Shown: positions 10,399-20,171 of the stretch, piece after piece
Layout: the number at the start of each line of letters is the position of its first letter
How positions within the stretch are numbered: the first letter of the stretch is position 1
Assembly (NCBI RefSeq): GCF_000735585.1
Contig: NZ_JNNO01000044.1
Span: forward strand, 1 to 64,000
Reading direction: 5' to 3'
Length of the DNA: 64,000 nt
Source of the DNA: Devosia sp. LC5
GTDB lineage: Bacteria; Pseudomonadota; Alphaproteobacteria; Rhizobiales; Devosiaceae
Made by a program: the position numbers and the translations under genes
Notes under the pieces: model-generated
What the model saw: only the letters and a program-made list of their open reading frames with translations
Told to the model about the DNA's origin: nothing
Database searches by the model: none

Positions 10399-11289
10399 AT
10401 GGATGTCCTGGCCGCTATGGGCGTATTCGTGCGGGTCGCCGAACTGGGCAGCCTGTCTGCGGCAGGCCGGGACCTGAACCTGTCCCAGCCTGCCGTCAGC
10501 CAGAAAGTCAGCGCGTTGGAGCGGCATCTGGGCGTGCGGTTGATCAATCGGACCACCCGTCAAGTGGCACTCACTGAAGCAGGCCGGACATATTATGCGC
10601 GGGCCAGGCCGGTGCTCGCCGCGGTCGATGAAGCGGCCGAACTGGTCGCTGGCGCGGACGCTCCATTGCGGGGCCACCTTCGCATCCAGGCGCCAACCGG
10701 CTTTGGCCAGATGTATCTTGCCGATATCGCAATCGCGTTTCAGCTGGCACATCCCGGGCTGACCACCGAATTGATGCTGGACGACCGCTATGTGGACCTG
10801 ACCGAGCAGGCGGTCGACCTGGCCGTTCGCTTCGGCACCCTGCGATCCTCCGGTCTGGTTGCGCGCCGGCTCGGCACGCTCCGGCGCATTCTAGTTGCCG
10901 CGCCAGCCTACCTTGCCCGGCATGGCACGCCCGGGACGCCGGAAGAACTGTCGGCGCACCGGCAGGTGCGGTTCAGTTGGGCCGCGACGGACGATTCCAT
11001 GCCGTTGACGGGGCCGGCCGGGCCGCTGCATGTGGCGGTGCAGACCAGTTTCCTTGCCAACAATACTTTCGTACTCACCAAGGCGCTGGTGGCCGGCCTT
11101 GGCTTGGGAGGCGCGCAATTGCCCCAGATACGGGCTGAACTTGCCACGGGCAAATTGGTGCAGATCATGCCGGCCTATCAATATGCGCCGCTCGAGGTGC
11201 ATGCCGTCTTTCCCACCTCGCATTTCCTGCCGGCCAAAGTCAGGGCATTCACCGATCACCTCAAGAGTGCTTTATCAGAAATCATCTGA
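10399..11289 (+). CDS. LysR family transcriptional regulator
   Basis: A 296-residue LysR protein. The N-terminal helix-turn-helix lies at about residues 15-60 (GSLSAAGRDLNLSQPAVSQK), followed by the linker helix and a periplasmic-binding-protein-like effector domain. It resembles the large CrgA/DmlR-like clade. The start ATG 10399 removes an unrelated upstream extension that is antisense to the reductase gene. It is divergent from the SDR reductase, which is its most likely target. No effector can be read from the sequence. Confidence 0.9.
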   Translation: MDVLAAMGVFVRVAELGSLSAAGRDLNLSQPAVSQKVSALERHLGVRLINRTTRQVALTEAGRTYYARARPVLAAVDEAAELVAGADAPLRGHLRIQAPTGFGQMYLADIAIAFQLAHPGLTTELMLDDRYVDLTEQAVDLAVRFGTLRSSGLVARRLGTLRRILVAAPAYLARHGTPGTPEELSAHRQVRFSWAATDDSMPLTGPAGPLHVAVQTSFLANNTFVLTKALVAGLGLGGAQLPQIRAELATGKLVQIMPAYQYAPLEVHAVFPTSHFLPAKVRAFTDHLKSALSEII

Positions 11290-11409
11290 GGCGCGCCCGA
11301 GAGAGCCCTTCGCTTTCCCCCTTGTGCTTTTTGGGGCGCTCCGGTACTTGCTGGTCTCAGGACATCTTGCCCTAACGCAAGACGCATAGACCTGGGAGGG
11401 TCGCTGAAG
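11290..11409 (+). ncRNA. Structured serC 5' leader (serC-motif-like)
   Basis: The 120 bases before serC can fold strongly. An inner hairpin CTTGC-CCTAAC-GCAAG (11366-11381) sits inside an outer stem TCUCAGG/CCUGGGA (11355-11361 with 11391-11397). The 3' strand of the outer stem covers the serC Shine-Dalgarno GGGAGG (11394-11399). An upstream CCCC...GGGG hairpin lies near 11315-11335. A conserved serC leader RNA of alphaproteobacteria is known; this element has the right place and style, but I cannot confirm the family match without a covariance search. Confidence 0.55.
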
Positions 11410-12591
11410 ATGGCTGCAATGCCCCTGACCGCGCCGGCGGTGAAACCGGCTAATCCGAATTTTTCGTCGGGCCCATGTGCCAAGCGTCCTGGTTGGACGG
11501 TTGAAGCGCTGGCCAATGCGCTGGTTGGGCGGTCGCACCGCTCCAAGCCGGGCAAGGCCCGCATTCAGCGCGCCATCGATCTGACGCGCGAACTGCTCGA
11601 AGTGCCGGCGGATTACCGCATCGGCATCGTGCCGGCTTCCGATACCGGCGCCGTCGAGATGGCGCTGTGGTCCATGCTGGGCGCGCGCGGCGTCGATATG
11701 TTGGCCTGGGAGAGCTTTGGCGAGGGTTGGGTCACCGACGTGAGTAAGCAGCTCAAGCTCGAAGACGTGCGCATCCTCAAGGCCGGTTATGGCGAGCTGC
11801 CCGATCTCACCCAGGTCGATTTCGACCGCGACGTGGTGTTCACCTGGAATGGCACCACTTCGGGCGTCCGCGTCGAGAACGGCGACTGGATCGCGGCAGA
11901 CCGCAAGGGCCTGACCATTTGCGACGCCACCTCGGCAGCCTTTGCGCAGAATCTCGATTTCGCCAAGCTCGATGTGGTGACCTTCTCCTGGCAAAAGGCG
12001 CTGGGCGGGGAAGCCGCCCATGGCGTGTTGATCCTGTCGCCGCGTGCTGTCGAGCGGCTCGAGAGCTTCAAGCCCGACCGCCCGCTACCCAAGATTTTCC
12101 GCCTGACCAAGGGCGGCAAGCTGCTCGAGGAAGTGTTCGAGGCCGCAACGATCAACACGCCCTCGATGATCTGCATCGAAGACGCGATCGACGCCATGGA
12201 ATGGGGTAAATCCCTCGGTGGTTTGAAAGCGATGCAGGCCCGCGCCGATGCCAATTTCAAGGTGCTGGCCGATTGGGTCGCCAAGACGGATTGGGTGGAC
12301 TTCTTGGCCAAGAACCCGGCCAACCGGTCCAATACTTCGGTGTGCTTCTCGATCGTCGATCCGGCCGTGACGGCGCTCGATGCCGACAAGCAGGCAGCCT
12401 TTGCCAAGGCCATCGTCTCCCGGCTCGACAAGGCGGGCGTCGCCTATGATATCGGCGCCTATAAGGATGCTCCCTCGGGCCTGCGCATCTGGGCCGGCTC
12501 GACCATTGAAGCGTCGGATCTCGCCGCGCTCGTGCCGTGGTTGGATTTTGCCTTTGCCGAAGAAAAAGCCGCGCTCAGCGTCGCTGCTTAG
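11410..12591 (+). CDS. serC: Phosphoserine transaminase
   Basis: SerC converts 3-phosphohydroxypyruvate and glutamate to O-phosphoserine and 2-oxoglutarate in serine biosynthesis, and also serves pyridoxal phosphate synthesis. Its 393 residues match the alphaproteobacterial long-type SerC, beginning [15 protein letters not shown]. The PLP-binding lysine is in [14 protein letters not shown] near residue 200. ATG 11410 lies ten bases after GGGAGG. It is followed by serA, the preceding pathway step, with a palindromic element between them. A folded leader over its ribosome-binding site suggests translational control. Confidence 0.95.
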   Translation: MAAMPLTAPAVKPANPNFSSGPCAKRPGWTVEALANALVGRSHRSKPGKARIQRAIDLTRELLEVPADYRIGIVPASDTGAVEMALWSMLGARGVDMLAWESFGEGWVTDVSKQLKLEDVRILKAGYGELPDLTQVDFDRDVVFTWNGTTSGVRVENGDWIAADRKGLTICDATSAAFAQNLDFAKLDVVTFSWQKALGGEAAHGVLILSPRAVERLESFKPDRPLPKIFRLTKGGKLLEEVFEAATINTPSMICIEDAIDAMEWGKSLGGLKAMQARADANFKVLADWVAKTDWVDFLAKNPANRSNTSVCFSIVDPAVTALDADKQAAFAKAIVSRLDKAGVAYDIGAYKDAPSGLRIWAGSTIEASDLAALVPWLDFAFAEEKAALSVAA

Positions 12592-12598
12592 ATCTCAG

Positions 12599-12713
12599 TA
12601 CCCCCTCCCAACCTCCCCCTGATAGGGGGAGGAGCTGATCGAGTTTTTGGCACGATATCGCCCGGAACGCGGAGCTGTCTCTCCTCCTATCAGGGGGAGG
12701 CCAGGAGGGGGTA
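12599..12713. repeat. Intergenic inverted repeat between serC and serA
   Basis: Two arms (about 12599-12634 and 12681-12713) are near-perfect reverse complements. Each arm contains its own near-palindrome, CCTCCCCCTGATAGGGGGAGG or a close variant. The element therefore forms either two small hairpins or one long one. It looks like a dispersed palindromic element of the REP type; related C/G-rich cores occur at 22855-22976. In the serC-serA transcript it could affect RNA stability. Confidence 0.85.
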
Positions 12714-12752
12714 TCCCACTCAAAAAACCGTCAAATCTCAGGGATTACCCAA

Positions 12753-14336
12753 ATGCCCAAGGTTCTCGTTTCCGACAAGCTCAGCCCCACCGCCGTCCAG
12801 ATCTTCAAGGATAATGGCGTGGAGGTGGATTACCTGCCCGATCTGGGCAAGGACAAGGACAAGCTGCTCGAAGTCATCGGCCAGTATGATGGCCTGGCCA
12901 TCCGCTCGGCCACCAAGGTGACCGAAAAGATCATTGCCGCGGCCACCAATCTGAAGGTGATCGGCCGGGCCGGCATCGGTGTCGACAATGTCGATATCCC
13001 CGCGGCGACCAAGAAGGGGATCATCGTGATGAATACCCCTTTCGGCAATTCGATCACCACGGCCGAGCATGCCATTGCCATGATGATGGCGCTGGCCCGC
13101 CAGCTGCCGGAGGCGGATGCCTCGACCCGCGCGAGCAAGTGGGAAAAGAACCGCTTCATGGGCGTCGAAGTCACCAACAAGATTTTGGGCCTGATCGGGG
13201 CGGGCAATATCGGCTCGATCGTTGCCGACCGGGCGCAGGGCCTCAAGATGAAGGTCGTTGCCTTTGACCCCTTCCTGACGCCGGAACGCGCCCAGACCAT
13301 GGGCGTCGAAAAGGTCGAGCTGGACGAGTTGCTGGAGCGGGCCGATTTCATCACGCTGCATACCCCGCTGATCGACGCGACGCGCAATATCATCAGCGCC
13401 GAAGCCCTGGCCAAGACCAAGAAGGGCGTGCGCATCATCAATTGCGCCCGTGGCGGCCTGGTCGATGAGGCAGCGCTATATGATGCGCTCAAGTCCGGCC
13501 AGGTTGCCGGCGCCGCGCTCGATGTATTCCTGGCCGAGCCGGCCGAGAATAACCCATTGTTCGAGCTGTCCAACGTGATCTGCACCCCGCATCTGGGCGC
13601 TTCGACCACTGAAGCGCAGGAGAATGTGGCGTTGCAGGTGGCCGAACAGATTTCGGCCTATCTGATGACCGGGGAGATCACCAATGCGCTCAATTTCCCG
13701 TCCATCTCGGCCGAGGAAGCTCCGCGCCTGACCCCCTTCATCAAGCTCGCCGAAGTGCTGGGCTCGTTTGCCGGGCAACTAACCGAAACGGCGATCCAGG
13801 GTATCAAGATCGAGTTCGAGGGCGATGTAGCCAGCATGAATACCCGCCCCATGGTGGCCGCCGCTCTGCATGGCGTGCTCAAGCCCCTTTTGGCCGAGGT
13901 CAACATGGTCTCGGCGCCGCAGGTGGCCAAGGATCGTGGCGTCAATGTCGAAGTGGTCACCCGCGAACAGCAGGGCGCTTACGAAAATTATATCCGCCTG
14001 ACAGTGCTGACCGAGCGGCAGGAGCGCGCCGTGGCCGGCACGGTCTTCGCCAATGGCAAGCCGCGCATCATCCAGGTCAAGGGCATCAATATGGAGGCCG
14101 AACTCAGTCCCTCCATGCTCTATGTGACCAATGAGGACAAGCCGGGCCATATCGGCCGTCTGGGCACGCTGCTTGGCACGCTTGGCATCAATATCGCCAA
14201 TTTTAACCTGGGCCGTGTCGAAGTGGGGTCGGACGCTATCGCGCTTGTGTCCATCGATGGCACGCTGACCGAACCCCAACTGGCCGAAATCGCCGCCCTC
14301 GAGGGCGTCAAGCAGGCCAAAGCGCTCAAGTTCTAG
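12753..14336 (+). CDS. serA: D-3-phosphoglycerate dehydrogenase
   Basis: First committed enzyme of serine biosynthesis, oxidising 3-phosphoglycerate with NAD+ in the cytoplasm. The 527-residue length is that of the long type with an ACT domain. The N-terminal substrate domain is followed by the Rossmann site GLIGAGNIGSIVADRA near 145-160 and the ARGGLVDEAAL segment. The catalytic His lies in CTPHLGASTTEAQENVA near 280. After an intervening domain comes the ACT domain (about 450-527, beginning SMLYVTNEDKPGHIG), the likely site of serine feedback. A terminator hairpin follows at 14361. Confidence 0.96.
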   Translation: MPKVLVSDKLSPTAVQIFKDNGVEVDYLPDLGKDKDKLLEVIGQYDGLAIRSATKVTEKIIAAATNLKVIGRAGIGVDNVDIPAATKKGIIVMNTPFGNSITTAEHAIAMMMALARQLPEADASTRASKWEKNRFMGVEVTNKILGLIGAGNIGSIVADRAQGLKMKVVAFDPFLTPERAQTMGVEKVELDELLERADFITLHTPLIDATRNIISAEALAKTKKGVRIINCARGGLVDEAALYDALKSGQVAGAALDVFLAEPAENNPLFELSNVICTPHLGASTTEAQENVALQVAEQISAYLMTGEITNALNFPSISAEEAPRLTPFIKLAEVLGSFAGQLTETAIQGIKIEFEGDVASMNTRPMVAAALHGVLKPLLAEVNMVSAPQVAKDRGVNVEVVTREQQGAYENYIRLTVLTERQERAVAGTVFANGKPRIIQVKGINMEAELSPSMLYVTNEDKPGHIGRLGTLLGTLGINIANFNLGRVEVGSDAIALVSIDGTLTEPQLAEIAALEGVKQAKALKF

Positions 14337-14360
14337 TCTTTGTGAGTGTTGGAATGCTGG

Positions 14361-14388
14361 GGCCGGCGCGCAAGCGTCGGCCTTTTTT
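14361..14388 (+). terminator. Rho-independent terminator of serC-serA
   Basis: The hairpin GGCCGGCGC-GCAA-GCGTCGGCC has nine pairs with one G-U and a GCAA tetraloop. It is followed by T6. It lies 25 bp after the serA stop. Confidence 0.85.
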
Positions 14389-14398
14389 ATGAGGTTTG

Positions 14399-15346
14399 CT
14401 ACACGGTATTCCGCCGTGCCGCCCATTCGGCCAGCACGATGCCGCCAACGATGATGGCGGCGGCCAGATAGTGATAAAGCTCCAGCCGTTCTCCCAGCAC
14501 CAGCACCGAGCCCAGCGCGCCAAACACCGGGATCAGGTTGTGGCTCGGCGCGGCGCGGTTGGGGCCGACCAGTTCGACGCCGCGGGCATAAAACACCTGG
14601 CTGAACATGGAGGGAAAGATCATCACATAGAGGATGACGGCCCAGACCATTGGCGACATTTGTGGAATGGTGCCCAGGGACGTAAGGCCGGGTCCGAACA
14701 GCTGGAGCATGGCGAGCCCAGTGATCGCAGCGCCGGAAAAGGCCACCGCCATGAAGCTCATCATATGCACATTGGGACGATATTTGAGCGCCAGCGTATA
14801 GGCGGTGTAGGCCAGGCATGCCAGGATCACGAAGCCATCGCCGATATTGATGTCGAGGCCGACAATGCGCCCGAGATCGCCATGCGTGGCGGTGAGCATC
14901 ACGCCCGTGATGGCGATGATGACGCCGGCGATCTGGAGTGGCTTCACCCGGGCGCGGAAGACGATGAAATTGGCGGCCAGGATCATCATCGGCAGGGCCG
15001 CCTGCACGATGGCCGCGTTGACGCCCGTTGTGGTGCCGAGGCCCACATAGAGCAACACATTGAACAGCGCATAGCCGATCGCGCCAAAGGCCATCAGCAA
15101 TGGCCAGGTGCGGCGGATCACGGGCCAGTCCTGCCGCAAATATCCCCAGGAAAACGGCAGGATGAACAAAGTCGCGCCCAGGCAGCGCGCGGCGAGCAGC
15201 AGAAACGGGTCGATTTCGCCTACCACCAGCTTGGCCGCAACCACATTGCCGCCCCAGAATAAAGGGGCCAGAATGAGCAGCAAATAGGGCTGATCGAGCA
15301 GGCGGGCGGAAATGCCGCGATTTTCGGACTCTAGCGGCTTTGTCAT
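14399..15346 (-). CDS. DMT superfamily (EamA) transporter
   Basis: An inner-membrane permease of the drug/metabolite transporter superfamily (315 residues, about ten helices). It has the usual two EamA repeats; the first begins [21 protein letters not shown] and the second near residue 155 with [20 protein letters not shown]. Members export amino acids, purines or other metabolites; the substrate is not readable. It is a stand-alone gene, convergent with serA and divergent from purA. Confidence 0.88.
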   Translation of the reverse strand: MTKPLESENRGISARLLDQPYLLLILAPLFWGGNVVAAKLVVGEIDPFLLLAARCLGATLFILPFSWGYLRQDWPVIRRTWPLLMAFGAIGYALFNVLLYVGLGTTTGVNAAIVQAALPMMILAANFIVFRARVKPLQIAGVIIAITGVMLTATHGDLGRIVGLDINIGDGFVILACLAYTAYTLALKYRPNVHMMSFMAVAFSGAAITGLAMLQLFGPGLTSLGTIPQMSPMVWAVILYVMIFPSMFSQVFYARGVELVGPNRAAPSHNLIPVFGALGSVLVLGERLELYHYLAAAIIVGGIVLAEWAARRNTV

Positions 15347-15502
15347 CGGGACCCGGGTGATGTAAGGACAGTCGGACTTATCAGTTATTCGGCCGCGTTA
15401 AAACTCGACAAAGGTGGCCGGGAGGACAGACGTCCAAGTGTTGGATGGATGTGGCAGCTCGCGCCGGCCCTCGCCGGTTGCGCTCTCTTGAGGAAGACTT
15501 TT

Positions 15503-16792
15503 ATGGCGAATGTGGTTGTCGTCGGCTCGCAGTGGGGCGACGAGGGCAAAGGCAAGATCGTGGACTGGCTCAGCGAGCGTGCCGATGTGGTGGTGCGCTA
15601 TCATGGCGGCCACAATGCTGGCCACACGCTGGTCATCGACGGGGTGAGCTATAAGCTGGCGCTGCTGCCCTCGGGCCTGGTGCAGGGCAAGCTCTCGGTC
15701 ATCGGCAATGGCGTGGTAGTGGATCCCCATCATTTCGTAGCGGAGATGGCCAAGCTGCGCGGGCAGGGGGTCAAGATCACTCCCGAAATCCTGCGCATTG
15801 CCGACAATGCCCCCCTGATTCTGTCGCTGCATCGCGAACTCGATGCGATTCGCGAGGATTCCAATTCCGGCCTCAAGATCGGCACCACCAAGCGCGGCAT
15901 CGGTCCGGCCTATGAGGACAAGGTGGGCCGCCGCGCCATCCGCCTGATCGACCTCAGCGAGCCCGAAACGCTGATGCCCAAGATCGAGCGCCTGCTCGGC
16001 CATCACAATGCGCTGCGCCGCGGCATGGGCCTGGTCGAAATCGAAGCGCAGAAGATTTACGACGAGCTGGCTTCGGTTGCCGCCGAAATCTTGCCCTTCA
16101 TGGACCGCGTCTGGCAGGTGCTGGATGACAAGCGCAAGGCCGGCGCCCGCATCCTGTTCGAGGGCGCGCAGGGCGCTCTGCTCGACAACGATCACGGCAC
16201 CTATCCGTTCGTCACCTCCTCCAATACCGTTGCCGGTCAGGCCGCGGCCGGTTCGGGCCTTGGCCCCACCGCCATCGGCTATGTGCTGGGCATTACCAAG
16301 GCCTATACGACCCGCGTGGGCGAGGGGCCATTTCCCTGCGAGCTGGATGACGACATCGGCCGTCACCTGGCCGTTGTGGGCCGCGAAGTGGGCGTCAATA
16401 CCGGCCGGCCGCGCCGTTGCGGGTGGTTCGATGCTGTCCTCGTGCGCCAGACCGTCAAGACCTCGGGCATTACGGGCATTGCGCTGACCAAGCTGGACGT
16501 GCTGGACGGGCTCAAGGAGATCAAGATCTGCGTCGGCTACGAGCTGGACGGATCACGAATTGATTACTTGCCTGCCTCAATGGGAGCACAGGCGCGCGTT
16601 ACCCCGATTTATGAGACGCTGGAGGGATGGTCGGACACGACGGCCGGCGCGCGCAGCTGGGCCGAATTGCCGGCCCAGGCGGTCAAATATGTGCGCTATA
16701 TTGAAGAGCTGATCGGGGCCCCAGTTGCCATGCTGTCGACGAGCCCCGAACGCGCCGACACCATCCTTGTCGTTGACCCATTCCAAGACTGA
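15503..16792 (+). CDS. purA: Adenylosuccinate synthase
   Basis: PurA joins IMP and aspartate using GTP to make adenylosuccinate, the first step from IMP to AMP. The 429 residues are the standard bacterial size. The GTP-binding P-loop [11 protein letters not shown] with its catalytic Asp is at 8-18. HNAGHTLV (near 40), [37 protein letters not shown] and [10 protein letters not shown] are all invariant blocks. ATG 15503 matches the family start and follows GAGGA. The gene is monocistronic or leads into the membrane protein at 16841. Confidence 0.97.
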   Translation: MANVVVVGSQWGDEGKGKIVDWLSERADVVVRYHGGHNAGHTLVIDGVSYKLALLPSGLVQGKLSVIGNGVVVDPHHFVAEMAKLRGQGVKITPEILRIADNAPLILSLHRELDAIREDSNSGLKIGTTKRGIGPAYEDKVGRRAIRLIDLSEPETLMPKIERLLGHHNALRRGMGLVEIEAQKIYDELASVAAEILPFMDRVWQVLDDKRKAGARILFEGAQGALLDNDHGTYPFVTSSNTVAGQAAAGSGLGPTAIGYVLGITKAYTTRVGEGPFPCELDDDIGRHLAVVGREVGVNTGRPRRCGWFDAVLVRQTVKTSGITGIALTKLDVLDGLKEIKICVGYELDGSRIDYLPASMGAQARVTPIYETLEGWSDTTAGARSWAELPAQAVKYVRYIEELIGAPVAMLSTSPERADTILVVDPFQD

Positions 16793-16840
16793 GTTTTTTT
16801 GTTACAACACGTGCTGCAAATTGTGAGTACCAAGTAACCA

Positions 16841-18898
16841 ATGGCGGACTACAAAGAGCTGTTGCGCCGGGCCATCTCGGCGTTGCCGGAGAATAACGGG
16901 GCCGCACGGCGTGCGGTGTATGAGAAGGCGCGTTCGGCCCTGGTGGGGCAATTGCGCGCCATCACGCCGCCATTGCCGGCGCGCGATATCACCCAGCACC
17001 GGCTGCAGCTCGAAGATTGCATCCGCCAGGTCGAACAGGAGGCCAGCGAGGCCGTTATCTCGCTGGGTCGCGACACTGCGTTTGCCAATAAGCCCACGCC
17101 CCGCAGCGAGCCGGTGATCGCACCGGCTCCCGCACCCATCGAGGCCGCGCCACCCCAAGCAGCGGAGCCGCCACCGGCAATCATCCTGCCGGCCCAGCCG
17201 CTGGAAGCGCCCAAGCCCGTTGAATCCGCCAAACTGGTCGAATCTCTCAAGATGTCCGAGGCGCCAAAAACGGCCAGCGTGACCTCGATCGAGGATATTA
17301 TCGAGCAGGCCGCGTCCGTGGGCGGCAGTTCGGTCAATGTCGAGCCGGCCAAGGACGAGCCCGAAGCCCCCAAGCCCGATATGCGCCCGATTCCTTCCAT
17401 CGTGGCGCGTGCCGAAGCGAGCAAGAGCGGTCCGAGTTCGCCCCTGCCAGGAGCCTCCAATGTGCGGCCGCTCGAAGCTCCAGTTAAAGGTCCGGGCTTC
17501 GAGCCGCTGCGCGAGCCCTTGCCCTTTGCCGCCAATTCGACTGGCGAGGCGCTGCGCGGGCGGGCCGAGCCATCGGCTGGCAATCAGGCCCTGGCGCGCC
17601 AGCAGGTCATTGTCCCGCTTGAAGTAGTCCGGCCCACGGCGGACGATACTGCCGAAGTCGAAACGGCGCTGTCGAGCGTTCGCGAAGTCGAGGTCGAACC
17701 GGCCACCAGCGATCCGCGCGAAGCCGAAAGCGCCATGGCCACTGCCATCGAAGTGCTGGACCGTGAAGCGCGCGGCGAGCCGGGCCCGGCGCTGCCCGAG
17801 CGCGAGAAAACCAGTGCCACCGAGCGCGGCGCCTTTGCCATGGCCCCGGCCGAGACCGAAGAAACCACCGGCGATGCCGGCTTTGCCGCTGCACGGCCCG
17901 AGGCGCGGTCCGGCGCGGGGCTGACGATTTTTCTCGTGGTCTTTGCCATCCTGCTCGCCGGTGTCGGCGGCGCGGGCTTCTGGGCGTGGCGCGAGGGCTA
18001 TGTTGATCTCGACCAGATGTTCGGCCAGGCGCAGCCCAATGTGACCGAGACGGCCGCCACGGCGCCGCAAACCCTGACGCCGACCTTGTCGTCCCCTTCG
18101 GGGGGCGATGCGCCGCCTGGTACTGCCGACAATCCCACCGGCCCCGGCAACACCGCAACGACCCCGGCGGCCGAACCGACCGGCGCGCTGCTGCCGGGCC
18201 TTGAAGTCGAAGATCGTCTGGAGCCGACGCCTGAACCGGTCGTGCCCAATGCCGACCAGCCGGCGCTCCCGGGCATCGATGGCGAGATCAAGACCGAAGA
18301 GCGCCTGCCGGGCGAGGATACCAGCGTTGCCGCGACCGATCCGGCCGCGTCCGTCGATCCGGCCGTGCTGGCCGGCAGCCAATCGCTGCTGCTCGAAGCC
18401 TCCCAAGATGGCCGCACCGGCGCCGTGCCCTTCTCGGGCACGATTGCCTGGAGCGAGGGCACGGACGAACTTGGCCTGCCAACCCTGGTCGGCAAGGCCA
18501 GCATTCCGGCGCGCAATCTGGGCGTCGAGCTGATCATCCGCAAGAATGCCGACCCCAGCCTGCCCGCCAGCCACCTGATGGAAGTCAATTTCCAGGTCAG
18601 CGACAGCTTTATCGGGGGCACCATTGCCGGCTTGCCCGGCGTGTTGCTCAAAAATGAGGAACTGGTGCCTGGCACGCCGCTGGTCGGCGCCTCGGCCCGC
18701 GTCGTGGGCAACTCGTTCCTGTTCGCCCTCAGCGCCGCGGCGACCGACACCACGACCAATACCGACCTGCTGGAAAACCGCAAATGGATCGATCTGGCCG
18801 TGGTCTACGGTACCGGCCGCAACGCGATCATCACGCTCGAGAAAGACGACACGGCCCAGGCCCTGTTCCAGAAAGTGTTCACTACCTGGGGCGGTTAG
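16841..18898 (+). CDS. Large Ala/Pro-rich single-pass membrane protein of unknown function
   Basis: A 685-residue protein that I cannot assign. It has a helical N-terminal segment (about 1-85, starting MADYKELLRRAISALPENNG), then a long low-complexity stretch rich in Pro, Ala and Glu. One transmembrane helix is at about 361-383 (LTIFLVVFAILLAGVGGAGFW). Another Pro/Thr-rich linker follows, then a compact C-terminal domain at about 500-685 (SQSLLLEASQDGRTGAVPFS through KVFTTWGG). The arrangement suggests a cytoplasmic N-terminus, a periplasmic beta-rich C-domain and flexible spacers. It lies 48 bp after purA, and ATG 16841 is the clear start. Similar proteins seem to occur near purA/rpoH in related bacteria (recollection, unverified). 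Confidence 0.8.
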   Translation: MADYKELLRRAISALPENNGAARRAVYEKARSALVGQLRAITPPLPARDITQHRLQLEDCIRQVEQEASEAVISLGRDTAFANKPTPRSEPVIAPAPAPIEAAPPQAAEPPPAIILPAQPLEAPKPVESAKLVESLKMSEAPKTASVTSIEDIIEQAASVGGSSVNVEPAKDEPEAPKPDMRPIPSIVARAEASKSGPSSPLPGASNVRPLEAPVKGPGFEPLREPLPFAANSTGEALRGRAEPSAGNQALARQQVIVPLEVVRPTADDTAEVETALSSVREVEVEPATSDPREAESAMATAIEVLDREARGEPGPALPEREKTSATERGAFAMAPAETEETTGDAGFAAARPEARSGAGLTIFLVVFAILLAGVGGAGFWAWREGYVDLDQMFGQAQPNVTETAATAPQTLTPTLSSPSGGDAPPGTADNPTGPGNTATTPAAEPTGALLPGLEVEDRLEPTPEPVVPNADQPALPGIDGEIKTEERLPGEDTSVAATDPAASVDPAVLAGSQSLLLEASQDGRTGAVPFSGTIAWSEGTDELGLPTLVGKASIPARNLGVELIIRKNADPSLPASHLMEVNFQVSDSFIGGTIAGLPGVLLKNEELVPGTPLVGASARVVGNSFLFALSAAATDTTTNTDLLENRKWIDLAVVYGTGRNAIITLEKDDTAQALFQKVFTTWGG

Positions 18899-19249
18899 CG
18901 CCCCAAGGGTATCAGGGGGAGGTGCCGGGTGGATGTTTCGGCATCCCACCCGGTTACTAGAAAATCGTCCGCTCCTGCGCTAGAATGGTTCACGCAAACG
19001 CTACTGCCCGGCGCCCAAGCGCCCGGCAACCATTGCATATTTGTAACGTTCCTTACCAATTCGCGCTCTTACAATCGGCAAGGCGCTACCTATATATGCC
19101 TTACGTCCGGGGAGTATGCCGAAATGGATATTCCGGGGGACTGATCCGCCCGCGCCATGCGTTGAACGGCGCCGCTACAATCGGCTTTTTCGCAATGTAG
19201 CGGCAATCCGGCGCCACTAGCCTGGGGGATATCAGAAAGGGGTGCATTC
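18899..19249 (+). promoter_or_regulatory. rpoH upstream region with an RpoH-type promoter
   Basis: A 351-bp stretch without a gene. A hairpin with a 10-11 bp stem (18924-18953) closes the preceding gene but lacks a clear T-run. At 19068-19098 the sequence CTTA-N17-CCTATATATG matches the alphaproteobacterial heat-shock consensus CTTG-N17-CYTATNTNNG with one mismatch in the -35 and a full match in the -10. This would let RpoH drive its own gene. The ATG at 19250 is preceded by GAAAGGGG. Confidence 0.65.
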
Positions 19250-20122
19250 ATGGCCCAGACAAATTTGCCGGTGCTCTCCGCCGAAGGCGGACTGAGCCGT
19301 TATCTTCAGGAAATCCGCAAGTTCCCGATGCTGGAACCGGATGAAGAATACATGCTCGCCAAGCGCTACAAGGAGCACGCCGATCCTGGCGCGGCCCAGA
19401 AGCTCATCACCTCCCACCTGCGCCTCGTGGCCAAGATTGCCATGGGCTATCGCGGCTATGGCCTGCCCATTTCCGAGGTGATCTCGGAAGGCAATGTGGG
19501 GCTGATGCATGCGGTCAAGCGCTTCGAGCCCGAAAAGGGGTTCCGCCTCGCCACCTATGCCATGTGGTGGATTCGTGCCGCCATTCAGGAATATGTGCTG
19601 CGCTCCTGGAGCCTGGTCAAGATCGGCACCACTGCCGCGCAAAAGCGCCTGTTCTTTAACCTGCGCAAGGTGAAGGGCCAGATCGCTGCGCTCGACGATG
19701 GTTCACTCCATCCCGACCAGATCAAGCAGATCGCCACCACGCTCAACGTCACCGAGGACGATGTGGTGTCGATGAATGCGCGCCTGTCGGGCGACGCCTC
19801 GCTGAACTCGCCCATGCGGGCCGACGAGGGCGCCTCCGAATGGCAGGATTGGCTGGTCGATGACACGCCGAGCCAGGAAACCACGCTAGGCGAAAGCGAA
19901 GAATATTCCGAGCGCATGGGTCTATTGACCACTGCCATGGACGTGCTCAATGAGCGCGAACGCGCCATCTTCAACGCTCGCCGCCTGCAGGAAAATCCGG
20001 CAACGCTGGAAGAGCTGGCCCAGCAATATGACGTCAGCCGCGAGCGCATCCGCCAGATCGAGGTCCGTGCCTTTGAAAAGGTGCAGGACGCCGTCAAGGA
20101 AGCCGCCCGCAGCGCTGCGTGA
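19250..20122 (+). CDS. rpoH: RNA polymerase sigma-32 (heat shock) factor
   Basis: Alternative sigma factor directing RNA polymerase to heat-shock and stress promoters. It has 290 residues with regions 1.2 to 4.2. Region 2 reads HLRLVAKIAMGYRGYGLP and later FRLATYAMWWIRAAIQEY. The diagnostic RpoH box appears as QKRLFFNLRKVK near residue 131. The region 4 helix-turn-helix ends SRERIRQIEVRAFEK. It has its own promoter region with a candidate RpoH-type promoter, and a terminator follows the stop. Hyphomicrobiales often carry more than one rpoH; only this one is in the window. Confidence 0.97.
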   Translation: MAQTNLPVLSAEGGLSRYLQEIRKFPMLEPDEEYMLAKRYKEHADPGAAQKLITSHLRLVAKIAMGYRGYGLPISEVISEGNVGLMHAVKRFEPEKGFRLATYAMWWIRAAIQEYVLRSWSLVKIGTTAAQKRLFFNLRKVKGQIAALDDGSLHPDQIKQIATTLNVTEDDVVSMNARLSGDASLNSPMRADEGASEWQDWLVDDTPSQETTLGESEEYSERMGLLTTAMDVLNERERAIFNARRLQENPATLEELAQQYDVSRERIRQIEVRAFEKVQDAVKEAARSAA

Positions 20123-20144
20123 GCGTAGCCGATGAAGTTACAAA

Positions 20145-20171
20145 AGGCGGGCCTGGTGCCTGCCTTTTTTG
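20145..20171 (+). terminator. Terminator after rpoH
   Basis: GGCGGGC-CTGGT-GCCTGCC forms a seven-pair stem with one G-U and is followed by T6. It ends at the stop of the convergent gene at 20172 and may act in both directions. Confidence 0.75.

Noticed and set aside
16802-18949. A 715-residue open frame on the minus strand, antisense to the membrane protein at 16841
   Set aside because: It has the Arg/Gly-rich composition of antisense GC-rich codons, no recognisable domain and no ribosome site, and covers a gene with clear coding features.
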